The notes under the pieces are model-generated. The model was not told the origin of the DNA. It saw nothing but the letters and a program-made list of their open reading frames with translations, and did no database searches. DNA of 64,000 nt. It comes from an uncultured Sphingomonadaceae bacterium. GTDB lineage: Bacteria; Pseudomonadota; Alphaproteobacteria; Sphingomonadales; Sphingomonadaceae. Positions within the stretch are counted from its first letter, which is position 1. Every line of letters starts with the position of its first letter. The stretch lies in the NCBI GenBank assembly GCA_947503245.1, contig CANNCV010000002.1, positions 372,001-436,000 on the forward strand. The letters are read 5' to 3'. A program made the position numbers and the translations under genes. Positions 8,201 to 17,364 of this stretch are shown piece after piece.

Positions 8201-11101
8201 TCACTTGCCCAACATCGGCTGCAAATAATGCCCTGTAAAGCTGCGCTCATTTTTGGCGACTTGTTCCGGTGTGCCTTTGGCGACGATTTCGCCGCCTTTT
8301 ACGCCGCCTTCCGGCCCCAGATCGATAATCCAGTCGGCGGTTTTGATGACGTCCAGATTATGTTCAATCACGATCACGCTATTGCCCTGGTCAACCAGAC
8401 GGTGCAGCACCTCCAGCAATTTGCGCACATCTTCAAAATGCAGGCCGGTGGTGGGTTCATCCAAAATATAGAGCGTCTTGCCCGTCGAACGCTTGCTCAG
8501 CTCCTTGGCCAGTTTCACGCGCTGCGCTTCTCCGCCCGATAGGGTGGTGGCTTGCTGGCCGACCTTCACATAGCCAAGGCCCACCTCATACAGCATCGCC
8601 ATCTTGTCACGAATGGGCGGCACGGCTTTGAAGAAGCTGACCGCATCCTCCACCGTCATGTCCAGCACATCGGCGATGCTATGGCCTTTGAATTTCACCT
8701 CCAGCGTTTCGCGGTTATAGCGTTTGCCGCCGCATTCCTCACAGGTCACATAAACATCGGGCAGAAAGTGCATTTCAATCTTGATCAGGCCATCGCCGCT
8801 GCATGCCTCACACCGGCCGCCTTTGACGTTAAAGCTGAACCGGCCCGGCTTATAACCGCGCGCCAATGCTTCGGGCAGGCCGGCAAACCAGTCGCGGATA
8901 TTGGTGAAGGCGCCGGTATAGGTGGCGGGGTTGCTGCGCGGGGTGCGGCCAATGGGCGATTGGTCGATATCAATCACCTTGTCGCAATGCTCCAGCCCGG
9001 CGATCCGGTCATGTTTGCCCGCGATAATCCGCGCACCATTGAGCGAACGCGCCGCGCCGGCATAGAGCGTATCAATGGTGAAGCTGGATTTGCCGCTGCC
9101 CGATACGCCGGTAACGCAGGTAAAGGTGCCCAGCGGCACAGAGGCCGTGACATTTTGCAGATTGTTGGCGCGCGCGCCGTGCACGGTCAGCTTCTTGCCA
9201 TTGCCCTTGCGCCGCTGCTGGGGCACCGCGATTTCTTTGCGGCCAGTGAGATAATCCGCGGTAAGCGAGCGTTTGGATTTGAGGATCTGTTTCAGAGTGC
9301 CCTCTGCCACCACTTCGCCGCCGCGCACACCCGCGCCCGGCCCCAGATCGACAACATAATCGGCCTGGCGGATGGCATCTTCATCATGCTCCACCACAAT
9401 CACCGTATTGCCCAGATCGCGCAGCCGTTTCAGCGTGACGAGCAGCCGGTCATTATCTTTCTGGTGCAGGCCAATGCTTGGCTCATCGAGCACATAGAGC
9501 ACGCCGGAAAGGCCGCTGCCAATCTGGCTGGCGAGACGGATACGCTGGCTCTCCCCGCCCGAAAGTGTGCCCGATTTACGGTCAAGGTTGAGATAATCCA
9601 GCCCGACATTGTTCAAAAAGCCCAGCCGCTCGACAATCTCTTTCAAAATCGCTTTGGCAATTTGCTGCTGCTGGTCGGTCAGATGCGCCTCTATGCCTTC
9701 GAAAAAGGCCAGCGCGTCGCCCACGCTGCGGCGGGTGGAGATGGAGATATCCTCGCCCGCAATCTTGACCGCGCGTGCCTCTGGCTTCAGCCGCGCACCA
9801 TCGCACACTTCGCACGGCTGCGCGGTTTGATATTTGGCCAGCTCCTCGCGCATCCACGCGCTATCGGTTTGCAGCATGCGGCGGTTGAGATTGCCGATCA
9901 CGCCCTCAAACGGCTTTTTCACCTGATAGCTTTTGCGGCCATCCTTAAATGTCAGCGTGACGGGCAGGCCGCCCGTGCCGTGCAGGATCACATCCTGATG
10001 CGTTTCGTCCAGATCGCGCCATGGCGTGGTCAGGTCAAATTCGAAATGCTTGGCCAGACTGCCCAAAACCTGCATATAATAAGGGCTAGGCGGGTTCGAC
10101 TTGGCCCATGGCGCCACTGCCCCTTTTTTCAGGCTCAGCTCTGGATTGGGCACCACCAGCTCATCATCAAAATATTGCTTCTCGCCCAGACCATCACAGG
10201 CCGGGCACGCCCCTTGCGGCGCGTTGAAGGAAAAGAGGCGCGGCTCAATCTCTTCAATGGTGAAGCCAGAGACGGGGCAGGCAAATTTCTCACTAAAGAT
10301 GATGCGATTGGCTGGTATGCCTGCGCCCTTCATCGCGCCGCCATCATCCACCTCATCTTCCCGGCCAGGCACCGTGCCATCCGCCAGATCAATATAGGTC
10401 AAGCCATCGGCCAGTTTCAGCGCGGTTTCAAAGCTGTCGGCCAGTCTGGTGTCCATGCCAGATTTCACCGCCAGCCGGTCAACCACCACTTCAATGTCGT
10501 GCTTCAGCTTTTTGTCGAGCTTTGGCGCGTCCTCAATCGCGTAAAATTCGCCATCAATACGTACCCGGGTAAAGCCGGCCTTTTGCCACTCGGCCAGCTC
10601 TTTGCGATACTCACCCTTGCGCCCGCGCACCACGGGGGCGAGCAGATAGAAACGCGTCTTTTCCGGCAGTGCCAATACGCGGTCGACCATCTGGCTGACC
10701 GTCTGCGCGGCGATCGGCTCGCCCGTTGCAGGGGAATAGGGCACACCCACACGCGCCCATAACAGCCGCATATAATCATAAATCTCTGTCACCGTGGCGA
10801 CGGTAGAGCGCGGATTGCGGCTGGTGGTTTTCTGCTCAATGCTGATGGCGGGGGACAGCCCCTCAATATGCTCAACATCCGGCTTTTGCATCATCTCCAG
10901 AAACTGCCGCGCATAGGCGGACAGACTCTCAACATAACGCCGCTGACCCTCTGCATAAATGGTATCAAAGGCCAAAGAAGATTTGCCGCTGCCCGACAGG
11001 CCCGTGATGACGATCAGCTTATCGCGCGGCAGATCAATATCCACGCCTTTAAGATTATGCTCACGCGCACCGCGCACAGAAATTTTGGTCAGCATCGTCA
11101 A
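8201..11101 (-). CDS. uvrA: UvrABC excinuclease subunit A
   Basis: DNA-damage recognition ATPase of nucleotide excision repair; it dimerises and loads UvrB. The 966-aa length fits (E. coli about 940). It has two ABC modules: Walker [11 protein letters not shown] near residues 34-43, a second P-loop [10 protein letters not shown], and two LSGGE signatures ([15 protein letters not shown] and [15 protein letters not shown]). Zinc-finger cysteine pairs appear in CPACDGLG and in [16 protein letters not shown]. The start ATG is at 11101 (a second in-frame ATG follows two codons later). The gene is single, with the deaminase islet converging on its 3' end 113 bp away. Confidence 0.97.
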   Translation of the reverse strand: MTMLTKISVRGAREHNLKGVDIDLPRDKLIVITGLSGSGKSSLAFDTIYAEGQRRYVESLSAYARQFLEMMQKPDVEHIEGLSPAISIEQKTTSRNPRSTVATVTEIYDYMRLLWARVGVPYSPATGEPIAAQTVSQMVDRVLALPEKTRFYLLAPVVRGRKGEYRKELAEWQKAGFTRVRIDGEFYAIEDAPKLDKKLKHDIEVVVDRLAVKSGMDTRLADSFETALKLADGLTYIDLADGTVPGREDEVDDGGAMKGAGIPANRIIFSEKFACPVSGFTIEEIEPRLFSFNAPQGACPACDGLGEKQYFDDELVVPNPELSLKKGAVAPWAKSNPPSPYYMQVLGSLAKHFEFDLTTPWRDLDETHQDVILHGTGGLPVTLTFKDGRKSYQVKKPFEGVIGNLNRRMLQTDSAWMREELAKYQTAQPCEVCDGARLKPEARAVKIAGEDISISTRRSVGDALAFFEGIEAHLTDQQQQIAKAILKEIVERLGFLNNVGLDYLNLDRKSGTLSGGESQRIRLASQIGSGLSGVLYVLDEPSIGLHQKDNDRLLVTLKRLRDLGNTVIVVEHDEDAIRQADYVVDLGPGAGVRGGEVVAEGTLKQILKSKRSLTADYLTGRKEIAVPQQRRKGNGKKLTVHGARANNLQNVTASVPLGTFTCVTGVSGSGKSSFTIDTLYAGAARSLNGARIIAGKHDRIAGLEHCDKVIDIDQSPIGRTPRSNPATYTGAFTNIRDWFAGLPEALARGYKPGRFSFNVKGGRCEACSGDGLIKIEMHFLPDVYVTCEECGGKRYNRETLEVKFKGHSIADVLDMTVEDAVSFFKAVPPIRDKMAMLYEVGLGYVKVGQQATTLSGGEAQRVKLAKELSKRSTGKTLYILDEPTTGLHFEDVRKLLEVLHRLVDQGNSVIVIEHNLDVIKTADWIIDLGPEGGVKGGEIVAKGTPEQVAKNERSFTGHYLQPMLGK

Positions 11102-11418
11102 TCACACCCAAATCCGGAGTTTAAGAACCGCATACAGTCGCAAAATACTGCTGCCGATCATCCCCTATTTTGCCCTTCAAGGCCTATGTGGAGAGCAGCC
11201 GCCGGAATTCAATCACTAACGGCAAGCACTCAGCAAGATGGCCATAGCAGCCAAGGCGGATTTCGCAATGTTCTATTTATGTTCGGCGCACAATGCACGG
11301 CGTTAAAGCATGGCGCAACCAAGCGTGATGCATGTCACGGGCATGGCAACATCGCAACAGCTAACGCCATGAAGCGAACCCGAGGGATGGGACATGAATA
11401 TCAAATGGAGGGACTAAG
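11102..11418. other. Divergent intergenic region between uvrA and a lipoprotein gene
   Basis: This 317-bp stretch separates two divergent genes and must hold both promoters. No coding frame, tRNA or clear LexA-type operator was recognised by eye. The only strong signal is the ribosome binding site GGAGGG just before the start at 11419. Confidence 0.5.
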
Positions 11419-12735
11419 ATGAGGAAGTCACTATTATTGTGCTGCGTCGCCAGCAGCTATATTCTTTCTGGATGCAGCGCCATTGATGGTTTTGACAAAC
11501 CAACTATTGCTGCCAAACCTACACCAAGCAGATTAGACGAGATCGCCTATATTAATGTGCTGCGGTCGGCATTTAAGCAAAATACTCCCACCGTAAATGG
11601 GGAAGTAATACCGCTTAAAACCAGTGAAGCGATAAGTTTGAACAGCAAAATACAAAAACAGGGCGCAGAAGTTAGCACCATAAAAGCAGATATTGACATC
11701 ATAAAAGGGACTAATGGTAGGCAGGATGAGAGTTTAACGGAACTTGCGAAAGACGTTAAGACATTACAGGAAGCCGGCGAAGGCAATGAAGGTCAGAAAG
11801 ATGAAGAAGATCCAGCCAGCCCTCCGAATGAGCGGGTTAATCTAGAGAAATTGCAGCAATCAATAACTGCCAATAACACGCTGTGTTTTGATGGAAGCGG
11901 TTTAAAAAGATTTAAGTCGAAATTAGGGGACGGTCTGGACCTTTCAGATGGTCAAGAAGAATTCTTAAAAGAGAAAGACGACATATGTGTCACTTATAAA
12001 GCCTATCAAAGACCCGATTTTGATGATGGCTTTTACAATGAGGAAAATCAGCGCCGTTTGCTAGAAATGCAAACCTATCTGGCTGCTGGTTTTGGGCTGA
12101 CAGATTTATATTGTAACCGCTTTTTCACAACAGCGGCGGCCGCAACACAAAACCGGCAATTTGCTCAAGATCTTAATACCGGAGTAGATACATTGGTCGG
12201 CGCTGTTTTAAGCCTTTCTGGCGCTGGTAATACAGCACTTGGCATTACAAATTCTGGCTTCGGTCTGCTTGGAGATGGGATTCAAGCTTTTGATGCTGCT
12301 TATTTGGTCGCACCCGATTTAGGGGCAGTGCGCCAATTAATTGAAGCCTCACAATCTGAATATCGCAAAACATTTTTTGCAGGTACAGCTGAACAGATGA
12401 AGGAATATTTCCCACGCAGCTATCCTGCGGCTCGCGCTGTTATCGAGCGTTATGCCAGCCAATGCTCCTTCACAGGTATGCGACAGCTAATCACCAAATC
12501 AGTAAGTGATAGAGCCGAAAGGATCAGGCGAAATCTTGAAACTGAACGCCCGGCAAGAGTGATGGGTAATAAAGACCGCAACGACGATAATGACAATACA
12601 ACGCCGGCAGCCGGCGCAACACCAACACCACCTGCGCCAGTCGGCGGTACACCTGACCCTGCTGCCCCTAACACCAATGCGCAACCCCCAAGTGCCGTTA
12701 CCGAAACGCGGATTTTATCCGTTCCTATTGGATAA
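11419..12735 (+). CDS. Unknown lipoprotein with coiled-coil segment
   Basis: A 438-aa predicted lipoprotein. The signal sequence ends in LSGC, with the lipid-anchored Cys at residue 19. Residues about 70-120 are rich in Lys/Glu/Ile with heptad-like spacing, suggesting a short coiled coil. The middle part has Cys-containing segments (NNTLCFDG, DDICVTYK, DLYCNRFF, SQCSFTG) that could form disulfides in the periplasm. The C-terminal ~70 residues are a Pro/Ala/Thr-rich disordered tail. The start ATG at 11419 has GGAGGG seven bases upstream. Composition is lower in GC than neighbouring genes. No family was recognised; a cell-surface or periplasmic role is inferred from the signal only. Confidence 0.75.
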   Translation: MRKSLLLCCVASSYILSGCSAIDGFDKPTIAAKPTPSRLDEIAYINVLRSAFKQNTPTVNGEVIPLKTSEAISLNSKIQKQGAEVSTIKADIDIIKGTNGRQDESLTELAKDVKTLQEAGEGNEGQKDEEDPASPPNERVNLEKLQQSITANNTLCFDGSGLKRFKSKLGDGLDLSDGQEEFLKEKDDICVTYKAYQRPDFDDGFYNEENQRRLLEMQTYLAAGFGLTDLYCNRFFTTAAAATQNRQFAQDLNTGVDTLVGAVLSLSGAGNTALGITNSGFGLLGDGIQAFDAAYLVAPDLGAVRQLIEASQSEYRKTFFAGTAEQMKEYFPRSYPAARAVIERYASQCSFTGMRQLITKSVSDRAERIRRNLETERPARVMGNKDRNDDNDNTTPAAGATPTPPAPVGGTPDPAAPNTNAQPPSAVTETRILSVPIG

Positions 12736-12742
12736 TTAGCGA

Positions 12743-13285
12743 TTAAGCGGCAATTGGCCTCTTATCACCCAATCCCTGCGCTATGACAAAGCGCAGGGCC
12801 AGCAAGCCGGCGAACCAAAAGAGATTTTCCACGCCGACGGCGGTGATAATCTCTGCAGAGAAATTTTCTGCGCCGCCGCCAAAACCGGCATAAGCGCGCA
12901 GGGCAAGCTGTTGTATGGCAAAGGCTGCGGCCAGAGCCAATGGCACGGACAGCATCATCGGCGCGCTTTTGCTTTTGGTAAAGCGCAGCACGCTGGTCGC
13001 CGCGGCATAGGCCAGCATCATGGCGACCAAAATGGCGATGCCATGGCCAAGCGCCTGTGCATCCCATGGGAAGGACAGAATGAAAAAGCCAATCGCCTGA
13101 TTAATGCCCCACACGCCGGTCAGCAACAGCATGGCATTGCGCGGTTTCATGGTCAGCGCCGCCAAGGTGGCAAAAGCGGCAAAGGGAAAGATACACGCCA
13201 AAAGCAAACAGCCCAAAATGGTGCTGATGCCAAGCGAGGCAGGCCAGATCATCTCTTTGCTTTTCATCATTTCGCCGTTCATCAT
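12743..13285 (-). CDS. Small integral membrane protein downstream of BtuB-type receptor
   Basis: A 180-aa protein with about five or six hydrophobic segments and almost no soluble part. It contains LTGVWGINQAIGFFILSFPWD, a block resembling small alphaproteobacterial membrane proteins encoded beside cobalamin genes. It lies 138 bp downstream of the B12-riboswitch-controlled receptor gene in the same orientation and is probably co-transcribed. This suggests a role in cobalamin or corrinoid passage across the inner membrane, similar in concept to BtuM, though homology to BtuM could not be tested. Two Cys residues occur in the first membrane segment (GCLLLACIF). The start ATG at 13285 has AGGGA just upstream. 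Family uncertain; membrane location is clear. Confidence 0.6.
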   Translation of the reverse strand: MMNGEMMKSKEMIWPASLGISTILGCLLLACIFPFAAFATLAALTMKPRNAMLLLTGVWGINQAIGFFILSFPWDAQALGHGIAILVAMMLAYAAATSVLRFTKSKSAPMMLSVPLALAAAFAIQQLALRAYAGFGGGAENFSAEIITAVGVENLFWFAGLLALRFVIAQGLGDKRPIAA

Positions 13286-13423
13286 ATCATCCCTTCATCT
13301 CTTATTATCAGGCCTAGCCAGTTTTTGCTGCAAACTCAATTGCCTGTTGTTTTTCTACTTTTTGTTTGGTCCTCCGCTGACCGCAATGAATTGATGACCA
13401 TGCGATCAACGGAGGCAAAACCG

Positions 13424-15397
13424 CTATAATGTTACGCGCACGCCGCCAAAGGCCGACATGCCCGGTGTGCCAAAGCCTGATACGGTTTGATATTGCGCGT
13501 CGAACAGATTTTCCACGCGGCCATAGATCTGGATATTGTCTGTGATGTCATAGCTGGCACGCAGACGCACCACCGCAAAACCATCAAGACGCACCGAATT
13601 GGCCGCATTGTCAAAGCTGTCACTCACCAGCCGCACATCGCCGCCCAGATTCACGGGCTTTCCGGCTAGTTCTGGCGTCCAATCGGCAGAAAGGGTCAGC
13701 ACATTATCGGGCTGCCGCGCCAGCACATTGCCAACATTGGCGCTGCCCACGCTGCGATTTTCTGTGTCGATATAGCTATAGGCAATGCGTGCGATAAATG
13801 TATCTGTCGGCTGGACGGACAGGTCCGCCTCCACCCCTTGCGCGCGCGTCGACAAAATATTGTCAAACGTGCCAAACGGGCGATTATCGCAAATAGCGTC
13901 TGTCACGCCAAAGCATGAGATAAAATCGATCTGATTGTCCGTATCGCGCGTAAACAGCGTGACCGATCCGCCAATGGGATAGACGCTATTGCGGTCATTA
14001 TATTGAATGCCAACTTCAAAACTCTGGCTGGTTTCCGGCTGCAAATTGGTGTTGCCAAAGTCTGACAGCAGTTGGAACAGGCTGGGGGCACGAAAACCTT
14101 CCTGATAGGCGCCGACCAGCTTCCAATCATCATCCAGCGCAATGCTGGCATCTGCGCCAAAGGTCACTTGGCTGCCAAATTGCTCATGATCGTCAACGCG
14201 CAAGCCAGCAGAGATATTTATCAGATTGTCATTATAGCGCAGCAGGCCATAAGCGCTATCAATACCGCTATCTGCCGCCGTGCCAAAGGGGCCGGTTTCG
14301 AAACGCGTTTCCTCATTTTCCAGCCCGAAAAATAGAGTGACATTGTTCACTGGCTGCAGCTCACCGCGCAGCTCTATCCGCTCATTGCGGCCTTCTGCGA
14401 AAAAGCTGACATCATCGCCAAAGGCCGGATTAAAATTATCGCGGTCAATATCGGCAATGGAATAGAGCGCGCGCAGCTCCAAATTATCACCAAAATATTC
14501 TACGCCCGCAGATGCGGAGAATTGCTGCGTTTCCTGAAACTCATCGGTATCGGCAAAGGCAAAGGCAGGGGCGGGAAATCCATCAATATCCAACCGACTT
14601 GTCGCAAAACGACCCTGCGCGAACACGTTGACACTATCGGCTACATTATAGCCGATACGTCCATTAAGATAATTTTGGCGGAAACCATCTGCTTCTGTGC
14701 CATCGGCAAAGCTGGAAAATCCGTCATTATCAAAATAACCACCGGAGATATTCACATCCAGCCCATCCGCAATATCAGGCCTTACGCTGCCGGAGAGGTT
14801 GATCGTGCCGAAAGAACCACCCTCACCTGTGAATGATGCTGTGTCGCGTGATCCTCTGGTGTCCAATACAATGACGCCGCCAATGGCATTGCTGCCCCAG
14901 ATGATAGAATTGGCGCCGCGCAATATCTCTACCTTAGTGATATTGCCGGTCTGCACATTGGCAAAATCAAAGCCTGCGCCCGGCGCAGACGGGTCATTGA
15001 CCCTTATACCATCTATCAACACCAACGCCTGGTCCGACGTGCTGCCCCGCACGCGCACTGATGTAAAGCCGCCAATCGGGCCGTTGCGCGTGGTGGTTAC
15101 GCCTGGTGCGCGCTCCAGAATCTGGGTGATATCCGGCGTTTGTATCTGATTGATTTCATCTGCGCCGATAATGGTGAGAGCACGGTTATTTTCATATACC
15201 CGGCCGACCAATCCGGAACCCAAAACCGTAATGACTTCAGGCCTAATGGGGTCCGAAAAAACTATTGCGCCATCTCCTTCATAATCTTCCTCATAGTCTT
15301 CTTCTGCCAGATCCTGCTGGGCATAGGCTGGTACGGCCCAAAGGCACAGGCTTAGTGTACTGCTCAATAGCAGTGTATTTCTTATATATTGTCGCAT
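13424..15397 (-). CDS. btuB: TonB-dependent outer membrane receptor, BtuB-like (cobalamin)
   Basis: Outer membrane beta-barrel receptor for TonB-driven uptake, with the substrate inferred to be cobalamin from the riboswitch directly upstream. The 657-aa product has a signal peptide ending near AYAQQ. A plug domain follows (ILERAPGVTTTRNG, VRVRGSTSDQALVLIDG, VEILRGANSIIWGSNAIGG), then a barrel ending in FGGVRVTL. The frame opens at 15430, but the ATG at 15397 is preferred because AAGGAG lies seven bases before it. The length is near that of E. coli BtuB (614 aa). It is the first gene of a probable two-gene unit with the membrane protein downstream. Confidence 0.88.
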   Translation of the reverse strand: MRQYIRNTLLLSSTLSLCLWAVPAYAQQDLAEEDYEEDYEGDGAIVFSDPIRPEVITVLGSGLVGRVYENNRALTIIGADEINQIQTPDITQILERAPGVTTTRNGPIGGFTSVRVRGSTSDQALVLIDGIRVNDPSAPGAGFDFANVQTGNITKVEILRGANSIIWGSNAIGGVIVLDTRGSRDTASFTGEGGSFGTINLSGSVRPDIADGLDVNISGGYFDNDGFSSFADGTEADGFRQNYLNGRIGYNVADSVNVFAQGRFATSRLDIDGFPAPAFAFADTDEFQETQQFSASAGVEYFGDNLELRALYSIADIDRDNFNPAFGDDVSFFAEGRNERIELRGELQPVNNVTLFFGLENEETRFETGPFGTAADSGIDSAYGLLRYNDNLINISAGLRVDDHEQFGSQVTFGADASIALDDDWKLVGAYQEGFRAPSLFQLLSDFGNTNLQPETSQSFEVGIQYNDRNSVYPIGGSVTLFTRDTDNQIDFISCFGVTDAICDNRPFGTFDNILSTRAQGVEADLSVQPTDTFIARIAYSYIDTENRSVGSANVGNVLARQPDNVLTLSADWTPELAGKPVNLGGDVRLVSDSFDNAANSVRLDGFAVVRLRASYDITDNIQIYGRVENLFDAQYQTVSGFGTPGMSAFGGVRVTL

Positions 15398-15489
15398 GGT
15401 TTTACTCCTTTTCCCATGACGTTCACGCACGTGTCGTCACGTGGAAAAGCGCAGCTTTCCCTCCGTTCCCCTGGCACACCCCGTCCAGC

Positions 15490-15668
15490 GGATAGGACGA
15501 CGGATAACAGGCTGGTCTCCTGGCTCCCGGGTCAATGCAGATGCGCCGCCTTCCCGGTTGTAAACCAGTGGCATTAAGGCGCATTCGCTCTCCGGTCACA
15601 GTTGCGGGGGCAGCTCCGGCATGATGCAGCGCGGTTGCGCCACGATCTTCCGATATTCCCAATTATCA
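15490..15668 (-). promoter_or_regulatory. Cobalamin (adenosylcobalamin) riboswitch
   Basis: On the minus strand, in 5' to 3' order, the conserved parts of the B12 element are present. GGGAATATCGG is near 15660, CCCGCAACTGTGA (the B12 core) is at 15608-15596, GCCACTGG is near 15572, and CGGGAAGGCGG follows. GAGCCAGGAGACCAGC is at 15526-15511. The element ends about 100 bases before the BtuB start at 15397, so it should control the receptor gene by translation or transcription attenuation when cobalamin is plentiful. The boundaries are approximate. Confidence 0.93.
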
Positions 15669-15900
15669 CTCCATTACAGAATGACCTGTTTCCTGATGCC
15701 GCCTATAAATCGGCATATGTCCTCTGGCAAGGCTTGATCGCTCTCCCCATATCCGCCAAAGGGTTGCCAACCGGCAAACCCTATCAAGCCCGCACATCAT
15801 AACAAAAGAGCGTCCTATTCCCCAATCCAGCCCAGACAGCGCCACGCCCAAGACTCCAGGCGCGTCTCCCCAAAAAGGCAAGTTTCTCAGTGGCAATTTA

Positions 15901-17217
15901 ATGCGCCATGTTGCAGTGATGACATTAACATCATCGCTTGGATTGGTGACGATGTTCTCGGTCGATCTGCTCGACCTGTATTTCATCTCCTTATTGGGTG
16001 ACCCTGCTCTCACTGCCGCAATGGGCTTTGCTGCAACATTGCTGTTCTTCAATTCAGCGCTCAACATTGGTTTGATGATCGCCATCAGCGCCCTCGCATC
16101 GCGCATGGTCGGTCAGGGAAAGGCCGAACATGCCAATGCGCTGCTCACCCATGTCATGGCATTGGGCATATCGCTATCGGCGCCCGTGGCAATAATATTC
16201 TGGCTATTCGCGCCGCAGTTTATGGATTTGATAGGCGCAGAGGGCGGTGCGAAAGATGCTGCCATCCAATATATCCGCATCGTCGCCCCCTTTGGCCCCG
16301 TGACAGTTTGCGGCATGATCGCATCAGGCTTTTTGCGGGCCTATGGCGATGCACGGCGCGCGATGAACACGACATTGGCCATGGCCATTACCAACGCTAT
16401 ATTTGATCCCCTGCTCATCTTCGGATTTGGTCTGGGCTTCGCAGGGGCGGCTTATGCTACTGTCTTGTCAATATTTGCTATGGCTGCATTTGGTATCTGG
16501 CCCGTGCTGAAGATTTATGACGGTTTCGGCACTTTCCATAGGCATGAATTTGCCAATAACTTCCCCGCCATTCGGCGCATTATGGGGCCAGCCATATTGA
16601 CCAATTTGGCCACACCTGTCGGCGGATTCATTACCTTTAGCTATCTCTCTACCTATAGCGACGACGTGATTGCCAGCTATTCCGTCATCGGGCGCATTGT
16701 CCCCGTTGCCTTTTGTTTGCTGTTCTCGCTATCCGGTGCAATCGGGCCAATTGTCGGGCAGAATTTCGGTGCTGGCGATATGGGCCGGGTCCGCAGCACG
16801 ATAAATTGCGCCATTGCATTTGCTGTTGGTTACACCTTGTTGATCTGGCCTGTTCTGTACATTTTGGTGCCCATAGTCGGTGCGCAATTTGGCTTAGGTG
16901 AAGAAGGCGTCTACTTGCTGGAAGTCTTTGCGATTGTTGTTGTTCCTTTATTCCTGTTCAACGGCATTTTGTATATCTCCAACGCAGCGTTTAACAATCT
17001 TGACCGCGCCAACTGGTCAACTTGGCTGAACTGGGGGCGCAACACCATTGGCATATTGCCCTTTGTCTATTTTGGCGCGATTTACGCAGGCGCAGCTGGG
17101 GTTGTCGCCGCGCCTGCATTGGGCGGGGTTATTTTTGGACTTTTGGGCTATATTTTGGCGCTGCGCCTCATCAAACGCAGAGAGGCAGATCTGGCCACGG
17201 CAACGGCTTTGCCATGA
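15901..17217 (+). CDS. MATE family multidrug/toxin efflux transporter
   Basis: Inner membrane antiporter of the MATE family, expected to export cationic compounds using an H+ or Na+ gradient. About 12 hydrophobic segments fill the 438 aa. Family blocks include YFISLLGDPALTAAMGFA near the N-terminus and GAIGPIVGQNFGAGD in the middle, the latter characteristic of MATE proteins. The ATG at 15901 has no clear Shine-Dalgarno sequence. The same frame reads on upstream (GKFLSGNL directly before this Met) in a way that resembles MATE N-termini, yet no ATG, GTG or TTG was found there. An ATA at 15799 would give a 34-residue extension. The true N-terminus is unresolved. Substrate unknown. Confidence 0.85.
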   Translation: MRHVAVMTLTSSLGLVTMFSVDLLDLYFISLLGDPALTAAMGFAATLLFFNSALNIGLMIAISALASRMVGQGKAEHANALLTHVMALGISLSAPVAIIFWLFAPQFMDLIGAEGGAKDAAIQYIRIVAPFGPVTVCGMIASGFLRAYGDARRAMNTTLAMAITNAIFDPLLIFGFGLGFAGAAYATVLSIFAMAAFGIWPVLKIYDGFGTFHRHEFANNFPAIRRIMGPAILTNLATPVGGFITFSYLSTYSDDVIASYSVIGRIVPVAFCLLFSLSGAIGPIVGQNFGAGDMGRVRSTINCAIAFAVGYTLLIWPVLYILVPIVGAQFGLGEEGVYLLEVFAIVVVPLFLFNGILYISNAAFNNLDRANWSTWLNWGRNTIGILPFVYFGAIYAGAAGVVAAPALGGVIFGLLGYILALRLIKRREADLATATALP

Positions 17218-17364
17218 ACGCGGTTACAGTTTTGATAGATGAGTTTACAAAGCAAGATGTGACCCTGTTAAAGTGTTGAATAACCGCATTTTCAAATACT
17301 AATATTCCAGTCCTACGCTGTCTCATGCCGGGACGAAGCCGTAACGATCCTATCCAAACATCGC

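Noticed and set aside
8084-8542. 152-aa plus-strand frame starting inside the deaminase stop
   Set aside because: It reads antisense into the 3' end of uvrA and shows no domain; the ATGA overlap is coincidental.
8552-10762. 736-aa plus-strand frame across uvrA
   Set aside because: Shadow of the GC-rich uvrA codons; composition is His/Ala/Arg-rich with no recognisable domain.
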